DNA of 63,356 nt from Kofleriaceae bacterium. Lineage in GTDB: Bacteria > Myxococcota_A > Polyangia > Haliangiales > Haliangiaceae. The DNA lies in assembly GCA_013368795.1 (NCBI GenBank), contig JABFXX010000301.1:1-63356 (forward strand), given 5' to 3'. Positions within the stretch are counted from its first letter, which is position 1. Every line of letters starts with the position of its first letter. Below, one piece after another: positions 18,287 through 27,600 of the stretch. Position numbers and translations under genes: made by a program. Below the pieces are notes generated by a model. It ran no database searches and had not been told where the DNA came from. It saw nothing but the letters and a program-made list of their open reading frames with translations.

Positions 18287-19435
18287 TCACTCGTTGTCCG
18301 GGCCTGAATCGGGCGGCGGGATCTTCGCGCGCGCGTTCGGCACCGCGACGAGCCACGCGTCCTCGCCGTCCTTCGTCTCGGCGATGCCCCACAGCCGGCC
18401 CGCGCGATCGACCGCCGCGGTCTCGCGATCGGCGGTCCACGGACGCAGTGGTGAAAGTCTACCGCGCGCGTACGTGTAGATGGCGTTGCCGATGATCACG
18501 CGCGGCAGTGGGCCCGCGAGGAGCCGCGCGTCGTGCGCGTCCTCGAGCCCGGGCGGGTTCTTCACCGGGTGCCACTCCTCCTCGCCGAACTTCTTCCACA
18601 GCACGCCGTTGTAACCGGCGCTGAGCGCGTAGTCGCCGTAGAGCTCGACCTGGCCGACGCTGCCGAGGCTGTCGCGCTCGACGATGCCGTCTTCGATGCG
18701 CAGCCAGAACACCGGATCGCTCATGCAGTCGGCGGTCGTCAGCGCGAGGTGGATCGTGCCGTCAGCGTCCTGGCGGCCGGTCGCCGTCGACGTCTCCCAG
18801 TAATCGATCAGCTCGCGAAACCACCACGACTGACCGAGGTCGGGGCTGACCGCCATGCGCGACTTCCACGTGGCCTCGTCGCCGACGATCAACGCGATGA
18901 CATCGGGACCGCCGCCGACGAGCGCAGCGGGCGCGTCGTTGTCGGTGCGCATGCCGGGGACCTCGCGCCACGTCTCGCGCGTGCCGTCGCGAACGCCGAC
19001 CTTGCCGGCGCGCAGCACGATCGGATGACCGAAGCAGTCGAACGTGACGTCGCGAACGTCGCCAGGACCATCGAGCACCTGCGCGAACGTCAGGCCGCCA
19101 TCGAGCGACACGTGCACGCGCTCGTTGCTCCACGCCGCGATCCAGCCGGCGTTCGTCAGCGACGTCGTCACGTGGCTCACGCCGTGCGGTAGCTCGTGCT
19201 TGCGCGGAATCTGCGCCGCATCGGTGCGTGGCGGTGGACAGCTCGCGCGCGCGACGGTCTGCGTGACGGGGGCGGTGTCGACCGGTGGCGGTGGAACGAT
19301 CGGCGCCGGCGTGATCTGGATCGATATAGGGATTGTGGTGAACGCCGTTGGCGCGGCCGGAGCGCTCGTCGTGGCGAATTGCCGCACGATGACCACCAGC
19401 AACAGGCTCCACAACACGAAGAAGCGCGGCGACAT
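18287..19435 (-). CDS. Membrane-anchored/exported beta-propeller-like protein (BNR-like)
   Basis: 382 aa from ATG 19435, where a clear hydrophobic helix (FFVLWSLLLVVIV) begins. After a Pro/Thr-rich linker, residues about 90-380 contain repeated SxDGGxxW-type turns (VHVSLDGGLTFAQVL, MAVSPDLGQSWWF) as in BNR/sialidase-like propellers. I see no catalytic Asp/Arg set, so sialidase activity is not claimed. A few Cys could form disulphides. The long in-frame extension upstream reads through the next gene's antisense and is not real. Function unknown. Confidence 0.7.
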   Translation of the reverse strand: MSPRFFVLWSLLLVVIVRQFATTSAPAAPTAFTTIPISIQITPAPIVPPPPVDTAPVTQTVARASCPPPRTDAAQIPRKHELPHGVSHVTTSLTNAGWIAAWSNERVHVSLDGGLTFAQVLDGPGDVRDVTFDCFGHPIVLRAGKVGVRDGTRETWREVPGMRTDNDAPAALVGGGPDVIALIVGDEATWKSRMAVSPDLGQSWWFRELIDYWETSTATGRQDADGTIHLALTTADCMSDPVFWLRIEDGIVERDSLGSVGQVELYGDYALSAGYNGVLWKKFGEEEWHPVKNPPGLEDAHDARLLAGPLPRVIIGNAIYTYARGRLSPLRPWTADRETAAVDRAGRLWGIAETKDGEDAWLVAVPNARAKIPPPDSGPDNE

Positions 19436-19494
19436 AGGTCGCGGAACGCAGACCTCACCCCCGTTATTCCGTGTGATGGAACGGGTTCGTTGAC

Positions 19495-19875
19495 ATGTCG
19501 CGGGAGCGGGGCTCAAATGTCGTCGTGCTGCTGCGCCGTATCGCGACCGCCGCCTCGACGATCGTCGTGGCGATCGTGCTCGCGGTGTTCGTGCCGGTGG
19601 CGCAGCTGCAGATCGTCGCCGAGGCGCCGCCCTGCTGCTGTCCGAACCCGAAGAAGTGCAAGTGCCCCGATCACAAGCGGGGCGAGTCGGGTCCGTCGAC
19701 GATGCGGGCGTGCAAGCAGGCGCCCGAGGCGGCCGTGCAGGCGCAGCTCCCCGTGTTCGTTCCGCCGGCCGTCGCCATCGCAAGCGCGCCGGCTCGCATC
19801 CTCGGCGAGGCGCACGTCGCGCTCGCCGATCCGCATCCCGCACCGGCACCCCGGCGACCCGACGCACCGTCGTAA
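19495..19875 (+). CDS. Small membrane protein with Cys-rich metal-binding-like segment
   Basis: 126 aa. One hydrophobic segment (IVVAIVLAVFVPVAQLQIV, about 22-42) is followed at once by CCCPNPKKCKCPDHK (about 47-61): five Cys and a His within 15 residues, then an Ala/Pro-rich tail. This looks like a membrane-anchored metal ligand. I know of no named family. It opens the run of exported small proteins at 19.5-23.2 kb and is divergent from the propeller gene (59 bases between starts). Confidence 0.6.
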   Translation: MSRERGSNVVVLLRRIATAASTIVVAIVLAVFVPVAQLQIVAEAPPCCCPNPKKCKCPDHKRGESGPSTMRACKQAPEAAVQAQLPVFVPPAVAIASAPARILGEAHVALADPHPAPAPRRPDAPS

Positions 19876-19935
19876 CGAGCTCGAACGTCCACACGTTCGT
19901 TTCGTTTCGATCACTTCTCATTCGAGGAGCGCGTC

Positions 19936-20256
19936 ATGCGTTTCGCTATTTCCGTTTGTTTGTGCCTTGCTGCGTTTGCAGTCACCGCCTGCGACGACCA
20001 CGACCACGACGAGCCCGAGCCGTTCGATACGTTCCAGCAGTGCTTCGACGATCACCACACTGAAGAGGCGTTGCCGACTCAGCAGGCGATCGTCATATGC
20101 TGCCTGGAGCACCCGATCGCGGGTGTCACCGAGGTCTGTGGCGCCGATGCCGCATCGTGCATGACCTACCTCGCGACGAATCTCTCGACGTCGAGCGCGA
20201 CGTCGGCGGAGGTCACGGCCGCATGTACCGACTACGCGACCCAGCTTCACATGTAG
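19936..20256 (+). CDS. Small Cys/His-rich lipoprotein
   Basis: 106 aa. Signal with lipobox AVTAC, mature part starting CDDHDHDEPEPF. Besides the lipid Cys it has six more Cys (QQCFDDHH, ICCLEHP, EVCG, ASCM, AACTD) and several early His/Asp, suggesting disulphides plus a metal site. No family recognised. Eight bases before the next gene, likely one transcript. Confidence 0.65.
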   Translation: MRFAISVCLCLAAFAVTACDDHDHDEPEPFDTFQQCFDDHHTEEALPTQQAIVICCLEHPIAGVTEVCGADAASCMTYLATNLSTSSATSAEVTAACTDYATQLHM

Positions 20257-20264
20257 CTCGTACG

Positions 20265-21053
20265 ATGTACGTGCGGTTGTTCATCTGCGTTCTCGTCGGC
20301 ACGACCTCGGTCGCGTACGCCCAGCATCACCACGGCATGGAACATCACCATGCTGAGGGTGAGGGCGAGGCGGAGGCCGATCGATCGGCGTTCGGCGCGG
20401 ACGTCGCGCTCGTCGCGGCATCGTTCGAGACGATGACGTACGTCGGCAACTACCAGGGCGTCATCCCGGCGCTCCGGTGGGCCTACGCGCGGTTCGGCGT
20501 CGGCGCGAACGTGTCGATGTACAGGCTCGAGAAGAACGGCGCCGCCGTGTGGGGCGCCGGTGATGCGATGGTCCACGGCCAGGTGACACTCGTCGGCGGA
20601 GAGCACGCGCAGGCGGGCATCGTCGCGGGCGTCTCGGCGCCGCTCGGCAACGAGACATCGGGGCTCAGCATGGGCCACGTCATGCTCATGCCGGCCGCGT
20701 TCGGGTCATGGACCTCGGGCCGCATCACGCTCGCCGGCACCGCCGGTTACGGGCGTTCACTCGGCAACATGAGCGGCCACGACCACGGCCTGTGGCCGCT
20801 CGTCGAGCCGATGAACATGTCCGAGGTGTCGTGGAGTGCCGGTGGCGACTACGCGATCGTGCCGAACGTGCGCGCGGGGCTCCGTGCGTCGGGCGGCATC
20901 CCGGTCCTCGAGCCCGGGCGCAACCGCGTCGTCGGTGCGGCGCGCGTCGCGTGGCGGACCGGGCCCGTCGAGAACGCGGCGGAGCTGCAGGCAGGACTGG
21001 CGGGAGATCCTTTCACCGTGAGGGGCGTGGTCTCGACCGCGCTGAGCTTCTGA
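20265..21053 (+). CDS. Outer-membrane barrel-like protein with His-rich N-terminus
   Basis: 262 aa from ATG 20265. A signal peptide ends at VAYAQ; the mature protein begins HHHGMEHHHAEGEGEAEAD, a His/Glu-rich metal-binding-like tail. The rest is alternating strands rich in Gly and aromatics and ends VVSTALSF; a C-terminal Phe is typical of outer-membrane barrels. Internal MSGHDHG and PMNMSEVS segments are Met/His-rich, as in copper proteins. It overlaps the heme lipoprotein gene by one base (TGATG). Probably metal-related, but the function is inferred. Confidence 0.65.
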   Translation: MYVRLFICVLVGTTSVAYAQHHHGMEHHHAEGEGEAEADRSAFGADVALVAASFETMTYVGNYQGVIPALRWAYARFGVGANVSMYRLEKNGAAVWGAGDAMVHGQVTLVGGEHAQAGIVAGVSAPLGNETSGLSMGHVMLMPAAFGSWTSGRITLAGTAGYGRSLGNMSGHDHGLWPLVEPMNMSEVSWSAGGDYAIVPNVRAGLRASGGIPVLEPGRNRVVGAARVAWRTGPVENAAELQAGLAGDPFTVRGVVSTALSF

Positions 21054-21502
21054 TGAAACACATCCCACTCGTCCTCCTGCTTCTCTGCGCGTGCAGCGGC
21101 GGCGACCCGACGCCGACCGGCACGGTGTGCCCGGATCCCGACCCCATGACGCTCACGTACGACAACTTCGGCCGCGAGTTCATGACGAAGTACTGCACGT
21201 GGTGCCACGACAGCTCGCTGCCGCGCAGCAAACGCAACGGCGCGCCGCTGTACCACGACTTCGACACGCTGCTCGGCGTGCTGCAGGTGCCCGATCATAT
21301 CGACGAAGAAACCGGCATCGGTCCCGATGCCACGAACCGGTTCATGCCTCCCGATCGCTGTCCCAGCGAGCTCGGCGGGGTAGCGAACACCAATTGCGCG
21401 AAGCCCACCGACGAGGAGCGAAAGCAGCTCGCCGAGTGGATCGCGTGTGAACGAAACCGTCCCCACAACTTCAACGTCGACGCTGGCGTCGACGCTCCGT
21501 AG
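21053..21502 (+). CDS. One-heme c-type lipoprotein, paralogue A
   Basis: 149 aa. Lipobox LLCAC with Cys about residue 14. YCTWCHDS (about 47-54) is a CxxCH heme-c motif and RFMPPD offers a distal Met. It shares with the genes at 22792 and 40522 the frame LTYxxFG-x2-FMTxYCTxCH, GAPxxHDFDT, MPPD and ERKxLAEWIAC. This copy has a 15-residue insert with two extra Cys before the last block. One-heme lipoproteins of this kind would carry electrons in the periplasm. Partner unknown. Confidence 0.75.
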   Translation: MKHIPLVLLLLCACSGGDPTPTGTVCPDPDPMTLTYDNFGREFMTKYCTWCHDSSLPRSKRNGAPLYHDFDTLLGVLQVPDHIDEETGIGPDATNRFMPPDRCPSELGGVANTNCAKPTDEERKQLAEWIACERNRPHNFNVDAGVDAP

Positions 21503-21513
21503 GAGTCTTGTCT

Positions 21514-22182
21514 ATGAAGAAGTCGCTTTTCATCGTCGCCGCTCTCGCAGCACCTGCCGCTGCGCATCCCCATATCGACAGCGGCCCGGCCGTCTCTGCG
21601 ACCGGTGGCCAGATCGTCCAGTTCGGTGTCAGCCACGGCTGCTCGGGCAAGGACACCGTCAAGATCACGATCAACATCCCGACCGGCATCTCCGGCGTGC
21701 GCGGTCTCTACAGCCCGTTCGGCGCACCGACGGTGACCAAGAACGGAACGAACGTCACGTCGGTCACGTGGGAGAAGGCCACGTTCGAGGCCGGCGACAA
21801 CACGTATCCCGAGTTCGCGCTGCGGCTCACCGTTGCCGACGTGCCGTTCACGTCGATCCCGTTCACTATCGTGCAGACCTGCCGCGATGCGACGGGTGAC
21901 ACGGTCGCGACGTGGGATCAGCCCGACGACTCGACGGGCAACGCGGCGCCTCGTCTGCTCGTCGTGCCGCCGCACGCCGGTGGCTGGAACAAGTACACCG
22001 TGCCGGTCGCGCTCACGCAGGACCAGGTGCAGCAGTTCTTCGCGAGCTCGCAGATCGTGTGGCGCGGTACCGCCGCCTACACGCCGAACGCGGCGGTCGC
22101 TGGCCTCATTGCCGTCACGCCGGGTGTCACGCCGCTCACCGATGGCCTCGCCGCCGGTGACGAGATCTGGGTGAAGTACTGA
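21514..22182 (+). CDS. YcnI/DUF1775-like copper-binding exported protein
   Basis: 222 aa from ATG 21514, with AGGAG 8 bases upstream (21501-21505), which rules out the TTG at 21508. A signal peptide ends AAPAAAH; the mature protein begins HPHIDSGPAV, the N-terminal His arrangement known to hold copper in YcnI. TGGQIVQFGVSHGCSGKDTV, and WEKATFEAGDNTYPEFALRL later, fit the DUF1775 beta-sandwich; two Cys pairs are possible. It is the strongest copper marker in the region. It ends in TGATG overlap with the next gene. Confidence 0.85.
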   Translation: MKKSLFIVAALAAPAAAHPHIDSGPAVSATGGQIVQFGVSHGCSGKDTVKITINIPTGISGVRGLYSPFGAPTVTKNGTNVTSVTWEKATFEAGDNTYPEFALRLTVADVPFTSIPFTIVQTCRDATGDTVATWDQPDDSTGNAAPRLLVVPPHAGGWNKYTVPVALTQDQVQQFFASSQIVWRGTAAYTPNAAVAGLIAVTPGVTPLTDGLAAGDEIWVKY

Positions 22183-22382
22183 TGCGGCGCCTCGCTTTCG
22201 TCCTCTTGCTCGCCGGCGCGTGCGGCGACAACCACAAAGGCGACCCCGCGCGCGACGACGCCGGTGCCGACGCGTCGGGACCGCAGGAGCTGAAGCACTG
22301 CCTCGATTCGGCCGAGACGATCGCGCGTCCGCCTGGCAATGTACTGCCATGCGACCTGCTGCCACCGGGGTTCGGCGAATGA
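22182..22382 (+). CDS. Very small lipoprotein
   Basis: 66 aa with lipobox LAGAC (about 11-15) and an Asp/Ala-rich body with two more Cys (KHCLDS, LPCDLL). It overlaps both neighbours (TGATG upstream, ATGA downstream), so it is real and co-translated. No family seen. Confidence 0.65.
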   Translation: MRRLAFVLLLAGACGDNHKGDPARDDAGADASGPQELKHCLDSAETIARPPGNVLPCDLLPPGFGE

Positions 22383-22810
22383 AGCGCGCACTCCTCTTCG
22401 CCGCGGTTCTCGCCGGGTGCGGCGACGACGCCCCCACGACGATCGACGCAGCCCCTGCTGCCGACGGCAACATGATCGATGCGGCGCCGCCTCGCGAGCT
22501 CATCAGCGAGACGCGAAATCTGGCGGTCGGCGAGCTCGCCGAGGGCATCATGACCGGCGGTCCCGACGACCTCGCGCTGATCCACCTCGAGGCGCCGGTC
22601 AGCGAGATGGACTGGAACATCCACGGCCATCCCGACGGCACGACGGTCGTCGTCTACGAGGAGCTCAACAAGATGACGGTCGACTACCCGTACACCCCGA
22701 GCGCGCAGGGCGACTGGTTCCTGCTCGTTCGCAACAGCGGGCCGACGAACATGGCCGTGAAGATCCAGGTCGGCCTCTACGGGAACATGCAATGGCAATG
22801 GCAAGAGTAG
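22379..22810 (+). CDS. Lipoprotein with beta-sandwich body
   Basis: 143 aa from ATG 22379. Lipobox LAGC (12-15), acidic linker to about 45, then strands with a striking DWNIHGHPDGTTVVVYEEL and WFLLVRNSGPTNMAVKIQV. The His-x-His within the first of these may bind metal. The strand order is reminiscent of GOLD/Emp24-type sandwiches, but that is only resemblance. It overlaps the following heme lipoprotein by 19 bases. Linked to the YcnI gene by overlaps on both sides of the small lipoprotein. Function unknown. Confidence 0.65.
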   Translation: MKRALLFAAVLAGCGDDAPTTIDAAPAADGNMIDAAPPRELISETRNLAVGELAEGIMTGGPDDLALIHLEAPVSEMDWNIHGHPDGTTVVVYEELNKMTVDYPYTPSAQGDWFLLVRNSGPTNMAVKIQVGLYGNMQWQWQE

Positions 22811-23193
22811 CTGTCCTCGCGCTCCTCGCGCTCGCCGCCTGCGGGCCGGACTCCGTGTTCGGCCCTCCGACGGAGTCGACGTGCCCACAGGGCTCGACGC
22901 TGACGTACGAGAACTTCGGCAAGGGGTTCATGACCCAGTACTGCACGAGGTGTCACTCGAGCGAGCTCGTGGGTGTCGATCGCCATGGCGCGCCGTCGTT
23001 CCATGACTTCGACACGCTGTTCGGCATCAAGGCGGTCGCCGATCACGTGGACGAGACGACCGCATCGGGGCCGGCTTCGACGAACACGGGCATGCCGCCG
23101 GACGGTCCGTTCCCGACCCTCGAGGAGCGCAAGCAGCTCGGCGAGTGGATCGCGTGCGGCATGCCGTCCGACGGCAGCCAGAACGCTCGCTGA
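22792..23193 (+). CDS. One-heme c-type lipoprotein, paralogue B
   Basis: 133 aa from ATG 22792 (22798 also possible). Lipobox LAAC near residue 17. YCTRCHSSEL (about 50) is the heme-c CxxCH, and GMPPD (about 103) provides a Met. Closest to the copy at 40522: both have YCTRCHSS, the GAPxFHDFDT block and the ERKxLxEWIACG ending, and both lack the Cys insert of copy A. Last gene of the 19.5-23.2 kb run. The periplasmic electron-carrier role is inferred. Confidence 0.75.
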   Translation: MAMARVAVLALLALAACGPDSVFGPPTESTCPQGSTLTYENFGKGFMTQYCTRCHSSELVGVDRHGAPSFHDFDTLFGIKAVADHVDETTASGPASTNTGMPPDGPFPTLEERKQLGEWIACGMPSDGSQNAR

Positions 23194-23292
23194 TTGCGGT
23201 CAGTTAGAGGTGTGACCTCGACTGCTCGGTCGTTCACACGATGACAGCACGATGTAGAGCGAGCCGGCAAGCGCAGGCATTATCGTCGGCGC

Positions 23293-24648
23293 ATGAAGTT
23301 GGCTCTCGTTACCGGCAGTCTGGCCTTGCTCGTCTCGAACAGCGCTCTCGCACGGCCTCGTGTCGATGCGTCCGGGCGTCTCATCCGCGACGCGCATAGC
23401 TGCGGCACGACGCGCATTCCCGCGCCGGTCACGCTCGCGACGCCGTTCGCCTCGCCGGGCACGCGCACGATCTATCTCAACCGCAACGGCGGCACGTACA
23501 ACATCACGAACGCCGCGACCGACGCGGCAACCAACACCGCCAACGTGATCGCGGCGGGCGACGGCCGCTCGCACATGAACGCCGTGATCCCGCCGCTCGA
23601 GTCGACGTTCGACTGGCCGTACATCGTCGAGTGCGTGAAGAAGCAGTACAAGCCGTACAACGTCATCATCACGGAGACCGAGCCGGCGTCTGGCAGCTAC
23701 GTCGAGGCCGTCGTCGGTGGCAACGGAGCCAGCACCGGGTGGAGCGCGAGCTCCGGCATCCTCGGCGTCGCGTCGGCCGACAACTTCTGCGGCGTGACCG
23801 AGAAGGGCATCGCGTTCAGCTTCTCGACCAATCACCGCGGGATCCAGAAGCCCAACGACGAGCTGTGTGCGACCGTCGCGCACGAGATCGGCCACCTGCT
23901 CGCGCTCGAGCACGAGATCTCCGCGCCTGACACGATGTCGTACGTGCCGTTCGCGTCGGCCGGGCAGAAGAGCTTCACGAACGCCAACTCGCAATGCGGC
24001 ACCGACGCGCAGAACACGAACAGCTGCAGCTGTCAGACGACGGGCACCGGCCAGGTCACGAGCTCCGGGATGCGCCTCACGCAGTTCATCGGGCTGCGGC
24101 CGATGGAGACGATGCCGCCGACGCTCGACATCACGTCTCCGGGCGATGACAGCAGGGTGAGGCCGACGTTCGCGGTGACCGCGAACGCCGCCGACGAGAC
24201 CGCGATGGAGCAGGTCGCGGTCTTCCTGGGCGGCATGAACGTCGGCGCGAGCACGACCCCGCAAGGAACGGTCTACACGATCCCGCTGGCGAACGTCGCG
24301 GAGGGCTCGTACACGCTCGAGGTTCAGGCGATCGATCTCGCCGGCAACGTCACCAAGCGGCAGCGTGCGATCACCGTCGCGCTCGGTACGCTCGGCGAGA
24401 CCTGCGCGACGAACGAGGAGTGCAGCGGCAAGGTCTGTGCGGAGGACTCCGACGGCGCCTACTGCACGCAAGTGTGCGACGCCGAGAACGCGTGTCCCGA
24501 CGACTCCGAGTGCAAGAGCGCGGGCACGGTGAGCGTCTGCGTTCCGGATAGCGGCGGATGCTCGGCCGGCGGCGCAGGCAACGGGGGAGCGCTCGTGCTC
24601 CTCCTCGGTGCGCTCGTCTCGAGGCTGCCGCGTCGTCGACGTGGCTAA
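23293..24648 (+). CDS. Secreted zincin metalloprotease with MYXO-CTERM-like tail
   Basis: 451 aa. Signal peptide to about 20. HEIGHLLALEH at 197-207 is the extended HExxHxxxxxH zinc motif, and DTMSY (about 213) is the Met-turn, as in matrixin-like proteases. Residues about 275-360 form an Ig-like/FnIII-like domain (TLDITSPGDDSRV on), then a Cys-rich region with eight Cys (about 370-420). The end GGCSAGGAGN, a hydrophobic stretch (ALVLLLGALV) and RRRRG is a sorting-signal layout like MYXO-CTERM, implying anchoring on the outer surface. It shares its stop bases with the convergent RND gene (CTAA at 24645-24648). Confidence 0.85.
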   Translation: MKLALVTGSLALLVSNSALARPRVDASGRLIRDAHSCGTTRIPAPVTLATPFASPGTRTIYLNRNGGTYNITNAATDAATNTANVIAAGDGRSHMNAVIPPLESTFDWPYIVECVKKQYKPYNVIITETEPASGSYVEAVVGGNGASTGWSASSGILGVASADNFCGVTEKGIAFSFSTNHRGIQKPNDELCATVAHEIGHLLALEHEISAPDTMSYVPFASAGQKSFTNANSQCGTDAQNTNSCSCQTTGTGQVTSSGMRLTQFIGLRPMETMPPTLDITSPGDDSRVRPTFAVTANAADETAMEQVAVFLGGMNVGASTTPQGTVYTIPLANVAEGSYTLEVQAIDLAGNVTKRQRAITVALGTLGETCATNEECSGKVCAEDSDGAYCTQVCDAENACPDDSECKSAGTVSVCVPDSGGCSAGGAGNGGALVLLLGALVSRLPRRRRG

Positions 24649-27600
24649 GTCGCGCGCGGCCGAGCGAGACGCCCGTAGAGGGCCGGGATCACGATCATGT
24701 TGAGCGCGGTGGAGGAGACGAGACCGCCGAGGATCACGACCGCCATCGGCGCCTGGAGCTCGTTGCCAGGCTCGCCGCCGGCGAGCACGAGGGGGACGAG
24801 GCCGAGGCCGGCGCACAGCGCTGTCATCAGCACCGGTGACAGGCGCTCCATCGAGCCGCGGAACACGGCTTCATCGAACGGCGCGTTCTCGACCGTGCGC
24901 AGGTGTTCGTAGTGCGAGATCAGCATGATCCCGTTGCGCGTCGCGATGCCGAACAGCGTCACGAACCCGACCAGCGACGCGATGCTGATGATGCCGCTTC
25001 CGAAGTAGATCGCGATCACGCCACCGATCAGTGCGAGCGGTAGGTTGACCATGATCAGGAGCGCGTTGCGTAGCGACCGGAACGAGAGGTAGAGCAGGGC
25101 GAGGATGCCAGCCACGACGACCAGGCCCAGCAGCATCAGCGTGCGCGATGCAGACTGCTCGCTCTCGAACTGGCCGCCGTACACGACGTAGTAGCCGGGT
25201 GGGAGCCTCACCTTCGATTCGATGCCGCTTCGGATGTCGTCAATGACACTGCGTAGGTCGCGTTCCCCGACGTTTGCCGATACGACGACCTTTCGTTGCA
25301 CGTTCTCGCGCGAGATCGTGTTCGGCCCGACATCCTCGCGGATCGTCGCGAGCATCTTCAGCGGCACGCGCACGCCCGTTGGCGTGTCGACGACCGTGTT
25401 ACGGATCGCGTCGAGATCCGCGCGCTGGTCGTCGCGATAGCGCACGATCACGTCGTAGGTGCGCTGCTGCTCGAGGACCTGCGTCACCTTCTTCCCCGCG
25501 TATGCCGTCTCGATGACCTCGGCGAGCGCGCCGCTGCGCAGGCCGTAGCGCGCGATCGCTTCGCGATCGAACGAGATCGCGAGCTGTGGGATGTCGACCT
25601 GCTGCTCGATGGAGAGATCGACGACGCCAGAGACGTCGCTCATCACCTGCTTGATCTGCTCGGCGGTCGTGCGGAGCTCGCTCAGGTCGTCGCCGAAGAT
25701 CTTGATCGCGATGCTCGCGCGCGTGCCCGACAGCATGTGATCGATCCGGTGCGCGATCGGACCACCGATCGTGCACACGACGCCAGGGACGGTCGTGAGC
25801 TGGCGGCGCAGGGCTGCGAGGAAGTCTTCTTTCGACCGGTCGGCGAGCTTCAAGCGCACGTCGATCTCCGCCGCATTGACGTCCTGCGCGTGCTCGTCGA
25901 GCTCGGCTCGCCCCGTGCGTCGCGCCGTCGAGACGACCTCGGGGAATGACCGCAGTACCTCTTCGACGCGGCGACCGAGCTTGTCGGATTCCTCGAGTGA
26001 TGTGCCCGGCAGCGTGACGGCGCTGACCGTCAACGCGCCCTCGTTGAATTCCGGGAGGAACGTGCGGCCGAGGAACGGCACGATCGCGATCGTGGCGGCG
26101 AGGAGCGCGACGGCGCCGATGCCGACGGTGCCGGGCCGCCTCACCGCGAACCTCAGCGCGGGTGCGTACACGCGTTTGAGATGGCGGACGACGAACGGAT
26201 CTCCGTGTGTCTTGTCGCCGACCCGGCGCAGCACGTACGAGCAGAGCGCGGGCGTCAGCGTCAGCGCGACGACGAGCGACGCGCCGATCGCGACCAGGTA
26301 CGCGAAGCCGAGGGGCCGAAGCAACCGACCCTCGACACCCGAGAGGAAGAAGATCGGGATGAAGACGAGCATCACGATCAGCGTCGCGAACACGATCGAT
26401 CCGCGGACCTCGCGCGATGCTTCATAGATCACGTCGTCCGGTTTGCGGCGTTCGGATTCGGGACGCGCGCCGTTCTCGCGGAGACGACGGAACACGTTCT
26501 CGACGTCGATGATCGCGTCGTCGACGAGCGCGCCGATCGCGATCGTCATGCCACCGAGCGTCATCGTGTTGATCGTGATGCCAAACGCGCTCATCGCGAG
26601 GATGGCGACGAGCAGCGACAGGGGCAGCGACGCGAGCGAGATCAGCGTCGTGCGGACGTTGAACAGAAAGATGAACAGGATGACCGCGACGAGGATCGCG
26701 CCGTCGCGGAGCGCGGTCGACACGTTGCTGACTGCGGCTTCGATGAAGTCGGCTTGCCGTGCCTTGTTGCGCTCGATGATGACGCCCTCGGGCAGCGTCG
26801 ACTGGATCGCGTCGAGCTCCGCGTCGATTCGCTTCGTCAGCTCGAGCGTGTTCACGGCCGGCTGCTTCGTGATGCCGAGTACGACCGCGGGCAGCGCGTT
26901 CGACGAGCCCTCGCCGCGTTTCATCGCGGGCCCGACGCTGACGTTCGCGACCTGACCGACGAGGATCGGCACACCGTTGCGTGCGCTCACGACCACGTTG
27001 CGCAGATCGTCGAGCGAGCCGACCCGGCCGACCGCACGGATCAGCGACTCCTGCGCACCGTGGACGTAGAACCCACCGGTCGAGTTCTGGTTCGATTCTT
27101 CGAGCGCCCTGGTGACTTCGTCGAGGGTGACCTCGAACGCGCGCAGCCGTTCGGGATCGAGCTGGATCTGGTACTGGCGGACGGAGCCGCCGATCGGTAC
27201 GACCTGGGCGACGCCCGGGATCGCGAGCAGCCGGCGACGGACGGTCCAGTCTGCAGCTTCACGCACGACCATCGGATCGATGCCGTCGCCACGGAGCGCG
27301 ATGAAGAGCACCTCGCCCATGACCGAAGCGATCGGCGCGAGCGTCGGTGCTGGAACATCCGGCGGCAGATGTCCGCCGACGAGCTGCAGCTTCTCGTTGA
27401 CGATCTGACGAGCGACGTAGATGTCGGTCCCCCAGTCGAACTCGACCCAGACGATCGAGATGCCGATACCCGACGACGAGCGCACGCGGCGCACGCCGGT
27501 CGCTCCGTTCACCGAGGACTCGATCGGAATCGTGACCAGCGATTCGACCTCCTGGGGCGCGAGACCGTGCGCTTCGGTAACGACGGTGACCGTCGGCGCC

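Noticed and set aside
18287-19435. Sialidase call for the propeller-like protein
   Set aside because: Asp-box-like turns are present but no catalytic Arg triad or Asp/Glu/Tyr set could be found.
23207-23219. GAGGT-GTG-ACCTC hairpin after the one-heme lipoprotein gene
   Set aside because: Only 5 bp with no U-run; too weak to call a terminator.
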